A stretch of 64,000 nucleotides of DNA. Source: CAXXOK01 sp963664595. Its GTDB lineage: Bacteria; Bacillota; Clostridia; Christensenellales; Aristaeellaceae. This document shows positions 16,977-26,469 of this stretch, piece after piece. The translations under genes and the position numbers were made by a program. The notes beneath the pieces are model-generated. The model made no database searches. It saw nothing but the letters and a program-made list of their open reading frames with translations, and had not been told where the DNA came from. The stretch lies in the NCBI GenBank assembly GCA_963664595.2, contig CAXXOK010000006.1, positions 62,001-126,000 on the forward strand. The letters run 5' to 3'. Every line of letters begins with the position of its first letter. The first letter of the stretch is position 1.

Positions 16977-18941
16977 ATGCTATCGCCCCGACAAGTGCAT
17001 TTGGATTTTCACACCAGCGAGGATATCCCCGGCATTGCGCGGCAGTTTGACGCGGATCAATTTGCCGATACCGCGGCGGAGGCGGCCGTGACATCCGTTA
17101 CGGTGTTTGCCCGCTGCCACCACGGCTGGCTGTATTACCCCTCCCAGAGGTTTCCGGAGCTCGTCCATCCCCAGCTTGCGCAAAAGGATCTGCTGCTCCG
17201 GCAGGTGCGCTCGCTGCACAAACGGGGCATCAAAGCGCCGGTCTACGTTACCGTGCAGTATGATTACCAGCAGGCCAGGGCGCATCCGGAGTGGCTGATC
17301 CGCAACGCCGACGGCAGCCATATGGGCAGCGGCTTTGATGAGCCGGGCTTTTATCAGGCGCTGTGCGTGAACACCGGCTACGCGGCGTTCCTCAGGGCGC
17401 AGACGGAGGAAATCTGCGCGCTGCTTTCCGGGGAGCTGGACGGCGTTTTCTTTGATATCGTGGGCATCAAGCCGTGCCGGTGCGCCGCCTGCCGGGGCGA
17501 AATGCAGGAGAGAGGCATTGATACCGCCGACGATGGCGCGGTGCGGGCGTTTGCCAAAACGGTGATGGAACGCTTCAAGGCGGACATGAGCGCGCGGGTG
17601 CGCCGCTGTGCGCCGGACGGCACGGTGTTTTTTAACGCCGGGCATATCGGCCCGTATATGGACCGGGAGGCGGCGAAAAGCTATTCGCATTTCGAGCTGG
17701 AAAGCCTGGCCTCCGGCGGCTGGGGCTACCTGCACTTCCCGGTTACGGCGCGTTACGCGCGCACCCTGGGGCTGGACTGCCTGGGCATGACCGGCAAATT
17801 TCACACCACCTGGGGGGATTTCCATTCGCTGAAAAACCAGGCGGCGCTGGAGTTTGAGTGCTTTCGCATGCTCAGCTACGGGTTTGCTTGCTCCATCGGC
17901 GACCAGCTGGAGCCAAACGGTCGTCTGAACCCTGCCACCTACCGCCTGATCGGCAACGTGTACAAGCGCTTTGCGGAGTGCGAGGCATGGGCCAGACCCT
18001 CCGTGCCGGTGGTGGAGGCGGCGGTGGTCACCCCGGAGGACGATCTGTGCGAGGGCCGCGTGCCCCGGGTGATGCTGGGGGCGGAGCAGCTGCTGGACGA
18101 GCTGTGCCTTCAGTTTGATATCATCGCCCCGGATGCCCCGTTTGATTCCTACCCGCTGCTGATTCTGCCGGACGGGCTGACCGTGACGGAGCGCTTTCAG
18201 GAGCGGCTGAACGCGTATGTAAGCGCGGGCGGCGCGGTGCTGGCGTGCGGCGGGGGCGGCCTGAACGCCGCCGGGGCGTACCCGGCGTGCTTTGGGACGG
18301 GCCATACCGGCATGGCGGAGACATATCCGGATTTCCTGATCGCGCAGGGGCCGCTTGCGCAGGGGCTGGAGCCGGATACCGAGTATGTGGTGTATGAGCG
18401 CGGCGAGGCGGCGCAGGCGGTGGACGCGCAGCCGCTGCTGTATGCGTGCGCGCCGTACTTCAACCGGGAAGGGAACCGTTTCTGCTCCCACCTGTATACG
18501 CCGTCCGCGCACGGGGAGGGCTATCCCGTGGGGTTTGAAAAGGGCCGGGTGATCCTGCTGACGCATCCCCTGTTTTCCCAGTACCGCGCCAACGCGCCGC
18601 GCTGGGTGAAAACAATCGTAGGCAACGCGGTGAACCGCCTGCTGCCCGGCCGCCTGGTGCGCCACAACGGCCCCAGCACCGTGACCGTTACGGTGCTGCA
18701 CCAGCCGGAGCAACGGCGGTACGCCGTTCATATCCTGTGCTATGTGCCCGTGCGCAAATCGGAGACGATTGATAGCATTGAGGAGCGGACAACGCTGTAC
18801 AACCTGACGCTGGCGCTGCGCCTGCCGCACGCCCCCGCGGCCGCCCGCCTTGTGCCGGAAAACCAACCGCTGGAAATCCTGGACAATGCCGTGACTGTGC
18901 CGCAGGTGGACGGCTACGCCATTGTGGAAGTACCGTATTAA
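16977..18941 (+). CDS. GHL6-like glycoside hydrolase with beta-galactosidase trimerisation-like domain
   Basis: A 654-residue cytoplasmic protein without a signal peptide. The N-terminal part (about 1-330) looks like the hypothetical glycoside hydrolase 6 barrel, with QVHLDFHTS at the start and GVFFDIVGIKPCRCAACR near residue 155, where the Asp is a plausible nucleophile. A middle domain (about 340-540) resembles the glutamine-amidotransferase-like trimerisation domain of GH42 enzymes (YPLLILPDGLTVTERF), and a beta-rich C-terminal domain follows. The ATG at 16977 has GGAAAGGA at 8 bp; the in-frame ATG at 16968 is too close to that site. It probably acts on imported oligosaccharides, with the following dehydrogenase as a partner. 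The exact substrate is unknown. Confidence 0.72.
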   Translation: MLSPRQVHLDFHTSEDIPGIARQFDADQFADTAAEAAVTSVTVFARCHHGWLYYPSQRFPELVHPQLAQKDLLLRQVRSLHKRGIKAPVYVTVQYDYQQARAHPEWLIRNADGSHMGSGFDEPGFYQALCVNTGYAAFLRAQTEEICALLSGELDGVFFDIVGIKPCRCAACRGEMQERGIDTADDGAVRAFAKTVMERFKADMSARVRRCAPDGTVFFNAGHIGPYMDREAAKSYSHFELESLASGGWGYLHFPVTARYARTLGLDCLGMTGKFHTTWGDFHSLKNQAALEFECFRMLSYGFACSIGDQLEPNGRLNPATYRLIGNVYKRFAECEAWARPSVPVVEAAVVTPEDDLCEGRVPRVMLGAEQLLDELCLQFDIIAPDAPFDSYPLLILPDGLTVTERFQERLNAYVSAGGAVLACGGGGLNAAGAYPACFGTGHTGMAETYPDFLIAQGPLAQGLEPDTEYVVYERGEAAQAVDAQPLLYACAPYFNREGNRFCSHLYTPSAHGEGYPVGFEKGRVILLTHPLFSQYRANAPRWVKTIVGNAVNRLLPGRLVRHNGPSTVTVTVLHQPEQRRYAVHILCYVPVRKSETIDSIEERTTLYNLTLALRLPHAPAAARLVPENQPLEILDNAVTVPQVDGYAIVEVPY

Positions 18942-19156
18942 TACGAATTCCAACCAGTAACGCACTCGTCTTTCTTCGTCGTTTGCCCGTGCTTTTCGTC
19001 GTGAAAGCTTGATGCAGCAGCGGCTACCCCTGCATTATCTCTCTTCAACCACGAACAAAATACTTGAAATCCTTATCGCATTTATGATTGGAATCAGGAT
19101 AAGCTGTGTAAGCACCCTTGCGCCGGATTGCGGCAGGAAAGGAAGCGACAACCGGG

Positions 19157-20149
19157 ATGGAAAAGAAAACCGTTACGTTTGGCATCATCGGCTGCGGAGA
19201 CGTGACCGAAAGTAAAAGCGGCCCCGCCTTGCAGAAGGTGAAGGGAAGCGCGCTGAAAACCGTGATGCGCCGGGACGAGGCCAAGGCCCGGGACTATGCC
19301 CTGCGCCACGGCGTTGCGCACTACACCACGGACTATCTGGACATTTTGAAGGACCCGGAGATCGACGCCGTGTACATCGCCACGCCTCCGCACAAGCATT
19401 GCTTTTACACGCTGGAGGCGGCGAAATACGGCAAGGCGGTGTATGTGGAAAAGCCGATGGCGATGACCGCGGCCGAGTGCCGGTCCATGATCGCCGCCTG
19501 CCAGATGGCCGGGGTGCCGCTGTTTACGGCGTACTACCGCCGGGGCATGGAAAAGTTCGTCGCCCTCCGGGATCTGCTGGTTGGGGGAAGGCTTAAGGAA
19601 GTGCGCGCGTTTGCCTACCGGTTCAGCTGCCCTGTGCCGGAGCTGAACCCTAATCGCGGCTGGCTGATGGACCCCGCCGTTTCGGGCGGCGGCATGCTGT
19701 ACGACGTTGGCTCCCATATGATCGATACGCTCCGCTTTCTCTTCGGCGAGGTGGAGGCGGCCGACGGCCTCTCCCAAAACCAGAGCGGGGCCTATGCGGT
19801 GAACGATGACCACAGCATCGCGCTGCGCTTTATGGGCGGTGTGCAGGGTGCGGCGCAGCTGTGCTTCTGCGCGGCGGAAAAGCAGGATGAATGCGTGGTG
19901 TACGGCAGCGGGGGCAGCGTGCGGTTTTCCATCATGGATAACGAGCCGCTGGTGATCTCCGCCGACGGGCAAACGGAGGAGCTTGCGTTTGCCGCCCCGG
20001 AGCATGTGCAGCAGGGCCTGATCACCCAGGTGGTGGATACGCTGCTGGGCCGCGGCGATCTGGAGGCCCACGGCGCGTATGGGCTGGGAACACAGGAGAT
20101 ACTGGAGGCGGTGGAGCACAGCCGCCCGTACCGGCGGACGGAGGTATAG
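19157..20149 (+). CDS. Gfo/Idh/MocA family oxidoreductase
   Basis: A 330-residue NAD(P)-dependent dehydrogenase, likely acting on a sugar or inositol-like compound in the cytosol. The N-terminal Rossmann fold shows FGIIGCGDVTE at residues 6-16 in place of the usual GxGxxG, VYIATPPHKH near 75 and the family motif YVEKPMAM near 97. The C-terminal substrate domain has GWLMDPAVSGGGMLYDVGSHMID (split here as GGGMLYDVGSHMID near 183), with the Asp and His expected at the active site. The ATG at 19157 follows AGGAAAGGAAG. It lies 215 bp after the glycoside hydrolase, same strand, possibly co-regulated; that gap shows no gene. The family is certain; the substrate is not. Confidence 0.88.
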   Translation: MEKKTVTFGIIGCGDVTESKSGPALQKVKGSALKTVMRRDEAKARDYALRHGVAHYTTDYLDILKDPEIDAVYIATPPHKHCFYTLEAAKYGKAVYVEKPMAMTAAECRSMIAACQMAGVPLFTAYYRRGMEKFVALRDLLVGGRLKEVRAFAYRFSCPVPELNPNRGWLMDPAVSGGGMLYDVGSHMIDTLRFLFGEVEAADGLSQNQSGAYAVNDDHSIALRFMGGVQGAAQLCFCAAEKQDECVVYGSGGSVRFSIMDNEPLVISADGQTEELAFAAPEHVQQGLITQVVDTLLGRGDLEAHGAYGLGTQEILEAVEHSRPYRRTEV

Positions 20150-20173
20150 GCGGCGGGGCCTATGTCCCAACGC

Positions 20174-20287
20174 TTACGGTTCCTTTTCCTCCCCCTGCGA
20201 AAGCCGCGTCGCTCCGCCGCCCGCGGGCAGGCCGTGGTCGGCGGCGGCCAGCCGCGGCAGGGCTTGCAGGCGCTGCTGCGCTTGAGC
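20174..20287 (-). pseudogene. remnant of a fourth propeller-like paralogue (C-terminal end)
   Basis: A reading frame ending in TAA at 20174 encodes about 37 residues matching the last residues of the three large paralogues at 21.5-28.9 kb: QRLQALPRLAAADHGLP followed by an Ala/Gly-rich end and EKEP. The first paralogue has QHLQALLHIAAADRGLP at the same place. Nucleotide similarity is obvious (shared GGGCTTGCAGGCGCTGCTG on the plus strand) and stops abruptly near 20287. This is a 3' stub left by deletion or recombination in the tandem array. Sequence from 20288 to 20389 holds nothing I recognise. Confidence 0.75.
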
Positions 20288-20389
20288 GTATTTCCCGTAT
20301 CATGGACGCGGAGGTAATTCCATACGGCGGGTACAGCAGCGATCACAAAATGGCGGCTCCGTTATAGAAGTATTCCGAGGGATATCCGG

Positions 20390-21235
20390 TTATGGCGCAA
20401 ACGTATAGGTGACCGTCCAATAGGCCTTGTTGCCCGAGTAGCGGCCTTTGTTCTCCTTTACCGATACTTTTTGTGTAACGGTAAAGCCATCGTCAAAATA
20501 TTCCTGTGTGATTTCCACATCCTCCTGGGCCGATCCGACATCCGGGGACGTATCCTTCTCGGTTATCTTTGTATAAATGGAAAGGCTTTCGCCCAGCACA
20601 ATATCCAGCGTATCCCCCGAGGATATGCTCTTGCCGTTGATGCTGTAATATCTCGACCAGTTTTCGCCCACATGGTTATAACCGGAGCAGACGCTTGAAA
20701 GGGTCACGGTCATCCTTATGGTCGGCAGGTTGTTTTTAGGGTTTCCCCAGGTCATAAGCGCCTGCAGCCCGGGGGTGGCGATCCCCGTCTCTTCCATGCC
20801 CTGCGCAGCCTGAAAAAGCGTGACCGCGGTTTCGGTATCGTCGTCGTAACGATCGTTCAGCTCTGTATCGGCGTCAATGAAGTAGTCCTCCTTCAATTTC
20901 GTTTTCAGCGCCAGAACATCGGGTCCCGAGTCATCCCGGGCCAGGCTTCTGAACTGGGAAAGGTCCATGAAAGATAGATACTCCCTCATGAGGTATCCCT
21001 GTGTGCCGTTATACGTACACTGACACCATAGATCATCAACCGGCGTAACCGCAACGATCGTGCTGCGAGGAATTTTCTCGACAATATCCGCTTTGACGGA
21101 AGCGGTTTTGCGCATATTGAGGGGGCCTTTCTGAGTTACAACTTCGGCGTACTGGTATTCAGAACCGAAAGCGGCCACGCAGAACGAGACCACGCAAAAA
21201 GCAACGATCAATAGCATGGCGATGAATTTTTTCAT
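20390..21235 (-). CDS. secreted SH3b and peptidoglycan-binding domain protein
   Basis: A 281-residue exported protein. A signal peptide of about 23 residues (MKKFIAMLLIVAFCVV) is cleaved near AAFGS. A bacterial SH3 domain follows (about 28-88; PLNMRKTASVKADIVEKIP and WCQCTYNGTQGYL), then a PG_binding_1-like helical unit (about 95-160; DVLALKTKLKEDYFID and TETAVTLFQAAQGM). The C-terminal part (about 172-281) is beta-rich and Ser/Thr-rich and I do not recognise it. It is likely attached to the cell wall through the first two domains. The ATG has AAAGGAGAG upstream. It sits between the third propeller-like gene and the paralogue remnant, with a terminator in front, so it is a separate transcription unit. 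Confidence 0.8.
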   Translation of the reverse strand: MKKFIAMLLIVAFCVVSFCVAAFGSEYQYAEVVTQKGPLNMRKTASVKADIVEKIPRSTIVAVTPVDDLWCQCTYNGTQGYLMREYLSFMDLSQFRSLARDDSGPDVLALKTKLKEDYFIDADTELNDRYDDDTETAVTLFQAAQGMEETGIATPGLQALMTWGNPKNNLPTIRMTVTLSSVCSGYNHVGENWSRYYSINGKSISSGDTLDIVLGESLSIYTKITEKDTSPDVGSAQEDVEITQEYFDDGFTVTQKVSVKENKGRYSGNKAYWTVTYTFAP

Positions 21236-21307
21236 GAGAATACTCTCCTTTATTCAATTCTCTCATCGGTCTTATCGGAAGTATTCAACATAGATCGGAA
21301 TAGAAAA

Positions 21308-21330
21308 AACGCACACAGTACTTGTGCGTT
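21308..21330 (-). terminator. rho-independent terminator of the Clp/propeller operon
   Basis: Perfect 8-bp arms AACGCACA/TGTGCGTT with a 7-nt loop. On the minus strand the stem is followed by TTTTCTATTCC, giving a T-run that includes the last stem bases. It lies about 210 bp past the stop of the last propeller-like gene. The remainder of 21331-21537 shows nothing else. Confidence 0.78.
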
Positions 21331-21537
21331 CATTGTACATAATAATTCTTGTAAGAACAACCGCAAGATGTAGAACGGAAAACGTTGTATCTTGTGTATA
21401 GCCGTAAGGCAATCCATGGATTATGCCGGGCTGACCCATGCAAAGCGGTTCCTGCCGCAGCCGGGATGGATTCCGGCATGCCGGGAAAAACGCTCCGCTG
21501 CGTCTTACAGTCAAAGAAATAGGAAACATCCCGCTGC

Positions 21538-24006
21538 TTACGTTTCTTCCCTCTCCGTTTCCCCCTGCGCAATCCGCTTCGCTACGGCGCCTACGGGCAG
21601 GCCGCGGTCTGCGGCGGCGATATGCAGCAGGGCTTGCAGGTGCTGCTGCTCCTGACGGAACTGTGCGGGGTTGTAAATCAGATCGTGCAAGGCTTTCTGG
21701 CTGTTGTAAACCTGCAGATACTGCCTGCGGCGCGGGTCGCTTTTTTCCAGCAGGCGGATATGGCCGGAGAGATCCTTTTCGTAAACGCTGGCCAGCTCGG
21801 GCGCGTTGGTATAAAAATAACGGCTTTCCCCGCCCTGCGAGGGGGCAAGGAGCAGAAACCTGCCATCCCGATACAGCTGCAGCGTTGCCAGGATATCCAG
21901 CGTAAAGGGATTGACATATGTGATTTCCGTATCTCCCACCAGCGTAATAAACCGGTTCTCCCGCTCTATAAACCCCAGCCGCGCCGCTTTGATTCCCTGT
22001 TCGCTGAGGGCGTGATCCGACAGTACGCTGCCTGTTTCAACCTCGATGATCCGCAGCCGGTCCTCCTGCAGTACTTCGTGGTACAGGTGATACAGGTACT
22101 GGCCGTCCGCGCTCTCCCGGAGACTGGTGGCATGCTGTGTGCCGAATATTTCGTCGCCTGGCAGCACAACCTGCGGCGTGTGCTGTCCGTCTGCGTATTC
22201 TGTGATATTGTACCGCTTCATGCAGCGCGGGTTGAAATAGAAGACATTGATACAGTCCTCCCTGCGGGAGAAGCGGGCGGTGTTGAACAGCTTGTCGCCG
22301 TCCAGCACCAGCGAGGCGACAAGCGCATGTTCCCGCGTGAATACAAACAGTTTTTTATGGTCCCTTGACAGTCTGGCAATATAGTCCGGGGAAATATCGG
22401 TAATATTGAACGCGTCCTCAATGACCTGTATTTTGCCGTTGCGCCCTGCGGCGGCCAGTACCTTGTCCCCATACGGTCTTTTTCTTCCCGAAAACCGGAG
22501 CGCAGGTGAGAAAAAATTGTTGTCGATGGCTTCGCCCGTGTTCACGAGCCCGGTAACATCCATAGAATCCAGCAGCTTTTGCGAAGGGATATGATAGGAA
22601 TATAAAACCGTGGCGGGTTCCAGCCCGTTTGTTTTGCCGCGCTCCTTGCACAGCAGGGCCGATCCGGTTTCTTCCGATGCGCCGACCGACAGCGCCCGGC
22701 CGAAAGCGCGGCCTTCTTTTTCAGTGTGCAGCTGAAACAGGCTGTTATCAAAAAAACAGACTGGGCCGTTCTGACCGCAATAGCAGGAGTATGTGCCGGC
22801 GGACTGCGCCGCTTTGGGTATAGGGTACAGATGGGAATATAAAGGGCTGATGGAATACAGGTGCAAAAACGCGGCTTCAATCTTCCGGATGGAGCTCTGC
22901 GAAAAACCGAGCGCCCGCATTTTGCTTTCGCAGTACGCGGGAAATCCATGATGCTCCGTCAGGCTGCATTGCAGTATAACGGCCCGGTTTTCCGGATCGT
23001 ATATCAAAAACACCCTGCCGTGCCAGCCGGACAGAAGAACCGCGGCGAAGGTTTCCGCCTCGTTGACCGCGGCCTGATCTACGTCGTAACAAACAAAATC
23101 ACTGCCGCCGGTATCCAGCAGCTGTCTGTACAGCGCGTTTGTATCCAGCGTAAACAAATCGGCGCCGGTTTTCACGTCGTAATACCGGAGCGTCTCCACG
23201 CGCGCACTGAGCAGCACCCGGCTTTTACCACCGGTCGGGAAGATGTTCTCCATCCTTTCCGCTTCGGTGTCCGGCAGCACACGGGACGCTATTACCGTAT
23301 CATCCGCCGTATGGATCTGCGTCAGCTTTCCGTAAAAATTTGCCCAGAGGATTCCGCTTTCGGGGTTTACGGCGATCATGGCCTGGCCTTTGGCGGAGGA
23401 ATTGCAGATTTCCCTTGCGTAGGTAAAGCACCGCTGCGTGCGCAGGTGATACCGATGGAGGGAAAAATCCGGCGGCGTTCGCTCCAGGGGATGGGCTCCG
23501 GCATGGATATAATAAAGCGTATCCCGGTAATACACCGCGTTCTGGGGTTCTTCATCTGAATATAGATAATACAGCTGATGACGAGGTTCGGCGTCTCCCA
23601 GAAAATGCGTATTATATTCCGTACCGTCGCCCTGCATATTGATTTCAAAAAACCGGTCCCGCAGGTTTCTGGAGCGAAGCAGAAGGATGCGTTTGTCGCT
23701 TTCCGCCTTCGCAATCACCACGAGATGGGGGCTGAATAGCTCCACCGGTTTCACGGCCAGCGGAAGGACAACGGTTTTCAGCCGCTCGTGCGTGCGGATA
23801 TCCCGGATGGTGGCCCGCAGCGTGATTTCGTTTTTGCCGCGCGCAAGCGTTTCCTGTTCGATATAGTAATCAAAATCCGCGCCCAGCGTTCCTCCGGCGG
23901 TATCGGTGCGCAAGGTGTGGAATACCCTGTCGTGATAAGGGGTAAGGGCATTGTCCGCATGGGTGGCGATGGCCCGCTGCTGCGGCAGGTGGGTAAGCTC
24001 GTTCAT
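21538..24006 (-). CDS. propeller-like paralogue 1 of unknown function
   Basis: An 822-residue soluble protein, third and last of a tandem family. I do not recognise the family. It has no signal peptide, membrane segment or long coiled coil. Short beta strands alternate throughout with turns such as DIRTHERLKTV, YYDVKTGADLFTLD and ESADGQYLYHLY, the pattern of one or two beta-propellers. Conserved marks shared with the paralogues: PYHDRVFHTLRT near residue 22, LTQIHTADDT near 230, a helical insert around residues 355-385, FSRREDCINVFYF near 615, YFYTNAPELASVYEKDL near 750 and a charged helical C-terminus (LLEKSDPRRRQYLQVYNSQK). The ATG at 24006 follows GGAGGCGTTA. It may be a scaffold or adaptor for the Clp-like ATPase; that is inference from the operon. 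Confidence 0.7.
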   Translation of the reverse strand: MNELTHLPQQRAIATHADNALTPYHDRVFHTLRTDTAGGTLGADFDYYIEQETLARGKNEITLRATIRDIRTHERLKTVVLPLAVKPVELFSPHLVVIAKAESDKRILLLRSRNLRDRFFEINMQGDGTEYNTHFLGDAEPRHQLYYLYSDEEPQNAVYYRDTLYYIHAGAHPLERTPPDFSLHRYHLRTQRCFTYAREICNSSAKGQAMIAVNPESGILWANFYGKLTQIHTADDTVIASRVLPDTEAERMENIFPTGGKSRVLLSARVETLRYYDVKTGADLFTLDTNALYRQLLDTGGSDFVCYDVDQAAVNEAETFAAVLLSGWHGRVFLIYDPENRAVILQCSLTEHHGFPAYCESKMRALGFSQSSIRKIEAAFLHLYSISPLYSHLYPIPKAAQSAGTYSCYCGQNGPVCFFDNSLFQLHTEKEGRAFGRALSVGASEETGSALLCKERGKTNGLEPATVLYSYHIPSQKLLDSMDVTGLVNTGEAIDNNFFSPALRFSGRKRPYGDKVLAAAGRNGKIQVIEDAFNITDISPDYIARLSRDHKKLFVFTREHALVASLVLDGDKLFNTARFSRREDCINVFYFNPRCMKRYNITEYADGQHTPQVVLPGDEIFGTQHATSLRESADGQYLYHLYHEVLQEDRLRIIEVETGSVLSDHALSEQGIKAARLGFIERENRFITLVGDTEITYVNPFTLDILATLQLYRDGRFLLLAPSQGGESRYFYTNAPELASVYEKDLSGHIRLLEKSDPRRRQYLQVYNSQKALHDLIYNPAQFRQEQQHLQALLHIAAADRGLPVGAVAKRIAQGETEREET

Positions 24007-24038
24007 TGTAACGCCTCCGTTCTTATGCCTTGGGTTTG

Positions 24039-26414
24039 TCAGGGCTTAAGCAGACGCGGGCCGCCCGCGCCGGATGGGTCCGGCAGGCTGTGCCCGGCGG
24101 CGCACAGGCGCAGCAGGGCTTGCAGGCGCTGCTGTTGCTGCCGGAACTGCGCCGGGTTGTAAATCAGGTCGTGCACCTTCTTCTGGCTGTTGTAAACCCG
24201 CAGGTACTGCACGCGGCGCGAATCGCCTTTTTCCAGCAGGCGGATTTGGCCGCAGAGATCCTTTTCGTATACGCTGACCAATTCGGGTGCGTTGGTATAA
24301 AAGTACCGGCCCTCCCGGCTCTGCTCGCAGGCGATGATCAGAAACCTGCCGCCCTGATACAGGTAAAGCGTTGCCAGGATATCCATCGTAAAGGCATTGA
24401 CATAGTAAACGTGCTTGTTGCAGGACAGCGTGATCACCGGATCTCCCATATCCACGGATTCGATATGGTATACCGTAATTTCTTCCCCGGGCAGGGGCAG
24501 GTCCGAACGCACTTCGCCGGTTTCCATATCCGTTACCTTAAGCCAGCGGTGCAGGTTTTCCTTGATGTAAATCTGGTACAGCAGCCGTCCGTCCCGGCTT
24601 TCCCGGTTATGCCTGGGGAAGGGATAGTGAAACGAATCCGGAATTTGTACCGCCGCTTCCGGTTGCCGGTCGCCGCTTGCGTACCGCGCGATGGCATACC
24701 GCTCGATAAAGCAGGGCTTATAGTAATAAATGTTGATGCAGCCGTTCTTGCGGGAAAAACGGGCCCTGTAAAATAGCCTGCCGGGGTTCAGCGCGATCGA
24801 GGTTACCCAGACGTGCTCCCGGGTATAGAGGATCAGTTTCCGGTCGTCCGCCGACCGCCGCGCGATATACTCGCCGGAGATATCCGCGATATTCCGGGCA
24901 TGCTCGATGATCTCTATCCTGCCCTGCCGGCTGACGGTTGCCAGGAAGCGGTTATCCAGGCTCCGGTATTTTTCCTGGTACAGCAGCGCGGGCCAGGTAT
25001 ATTCGTTTTCCTCCACCCTGCCGGTGAGAACCCGGTTTGATAGATCCAGAGTATCAACCTCTGCCTTGGACGGCATGCGGCAGGCATGTAAAACGACATC
25101 GTTCTCCGTGGCGTTTCCCAGGCTGCGGCTCGTAGGGTACAGCCTGAAACCGGCTTCCTCCGGCTCGCCGCCGGGCGGCGTCTGCGCGACCGGCAGATCG
25201 GTTTTATGAAGGGGGTGCGCCAGAAGATCGGCGGGAGAGTGGAACGGGATTCGGAAATACAGCGACTGCACCGCGGTTTCCATCCGGGCGGCGGTTTTTC
25301 CGGAAAACCCGAGCGTCTCCAGCTTGCTTTTGCAGTACAGGGGAAACGCTTGATGCTCCATCAGGTTGCATTGCAGGGCGAGGGTCTGTTTTTTCATATC
25401 GAAGATCAGGAAATACTTGCGGTTCAGGGTGGCGCATACGACGGCCAGGCACGATTCATCCCCGTTGACTGCAATCTGATGCACGATGTGCCAAAAGAAG
25501 GGATTGTCTTCGCCGCCGGACAACTGGTCGAGGAGGGATTTCAGATCCACGGTAAATACCGGGGCTCCGGTTTGAAGGTCAACATAGCGGATTATGCCCA
25601 GATTTGAAACAAAAAACATCCGCCCGGCGTGCATGGATGGGAAAAGGAAACGGCTGTAGGGATCTTCGTTGGGGACTGCGCTGCGGGCAATGATGGTATC
25701 ATCGGCTGTGTTGATCTGCGTCAGTACGCCGAGCGCGTTGCAATAGACGATCAGGCGTCCGGTATCCGGATCCGCCGCGATCATTTTTGTCTCCTTCGAG
25801 TTGGGTTTGAAGAGCTCGCCGGGATAGGTATAGTCCTCACCGGTGCGCGGCTGAAACCAGTGCAGGCTGAGCGTGCCGGGATGATCCGGGTCGTGGGGCC
25901 TTGTTGTGCTGATATAGTAAATTTTTCCGCGGCAGTAGAGGGGCCTGTAATGAAACAGCTCGTTATTATGGCTGTAGACCGCATACTGTTGACTGCCGCT
26001 TTGCAGGGAATGGGTGGTATAGGCTGTGCCGTCGCTTTGCATATCGATGGATAGAAACTGGCGATTGTTGCCCGTAGCGTTTAACAGGAGGATGCTTTTG
26101 TCGCTCTCGGCCTTTCGGATGACAAAGTATTGTAGCGCATAGGCGGACCAAAACCGGCCCTTTCGGATCACAATGTCCACCGTTTTCAGCAGCTGATGGG
26201 TGCGGATATCGCGGATGAAGATGCGCGTTGCATGTTCCTCGCTGTCATTGCGCAGCAGCCGCTGCCCGATATAATAATCTGGATCGGAGCATAGCGTATC
26301 CGTGCTGACGCTGGTGCGGTAGGTATGGAATACCCGGTCGTGATACGGCGCGACGGCGCCGTCCGTGGGCGCGGTTACGGCCTGCTGCTGCGGGATGTGG
26401 GTAAGGTCATTCAT
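24039..26414 (-). CDS. propeller-like paralogue 2 of unknown function
   Basis: A 791-residue protein with the same plan as its neighbours. It begins MNDLTHIPQQ, has PYHDRVFHTYRT near residue 22, DIRTHQLLKTVDI near 67, LTQINTADDT near 205, FSRKNGCINIYYY near 565 and YFYTNAPELVSVYEKDL near 705, and ends in a basic helical segment (RRVQYLRVYNSQKKVHDLIY). The start at 26414 has GGAGG 7 bp upstream; an in-frame extension to 26651 overlaps the upstream gene and lacks a ribosome binding site. The same GGAGGCGTTAC leader occurs before paralogue 1, evidence of tandem duplication including the leader. Function unknown; soluble cytoplasmic location inferred. Confidence 0.7.
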   Translation of the reverse strand: MNDLTHIPQQQAVTAPTDGAVAPYHDRVFHTYRTSVSTDTLCSDPDYYIGQRLLRNDSEEHATRIFIRDIRTHQLLKTVDIVIRKGRFWSAYALQYFVIRKAESDKSILLLNATGNNRQFLSIDMQSDGTAYTTHSLQSGSQQYAVYSHNNELFHYRPLYCRGKIYYISTTRPHDPDHPGTLSLHWFQPRTGEDYTYPGELFKPNSKETKMIAADPDTGRLIVYCNALGVLTQINTADDTIIARSAVPNEDPYSRFLFPSMHAGRMFFVSNLGIIRYVDLQTGAPVFTVDLKSLLDQLSGGEDNPFFWHIVHQIAVNGDESCLAVVCATLNRKYFLIFDMKKQTLALQCNLMEHQAFPLYCKSKLETLGFSGKTAARMETAVQSLYFRIPFHSPADLLAHPLHKTDLPVAQTPPGGEPEEAGFRLYPTSRSLGNATENDVVLHACRMPSKAEVDTLDLSNRVLTGRVEENEYTWPALLYQEKYRSLDNRFLATVSRQGRIEIIEHARNIADISGEYIARRSADDRKLILYTREHVWVTSIALNPGRLFYRARFSRKNGCINIYYYKPCFIERYAIARYASGDRQPEAAVQIPDSFHYPFPRHNRESRDGRLLYQIYIKENLHRWLKVTDMETGEVRSDLPLPGEEITVYHIESVDMGDPVITLSCNKHVYYVNAFTMDILATLYLYQGGRFLIIACEQSREGRYFYTNAPELVSVYEKDLCGQIRLLEKGDSRRVQYLRVYNSQKKVHDLIYNPAQFRQQQQRLQALLRLCAAGHSLPDPSGAGGPRLLKP

Positions 26415-26469
26415 CGTAACGCCTCCGTTGTCCTGCCGGTATCTGTTGCATGGGCGGGGAAAGGCTTCC

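Noticed and set aside
16977..20149. Glycoside hydrolase and dehydrogenase as part of the pel operon
   Set aside because: They are divergent from the pel operon with their own start region, and the hydrolase has no signal peptide, so it cannot act on exported Pel.
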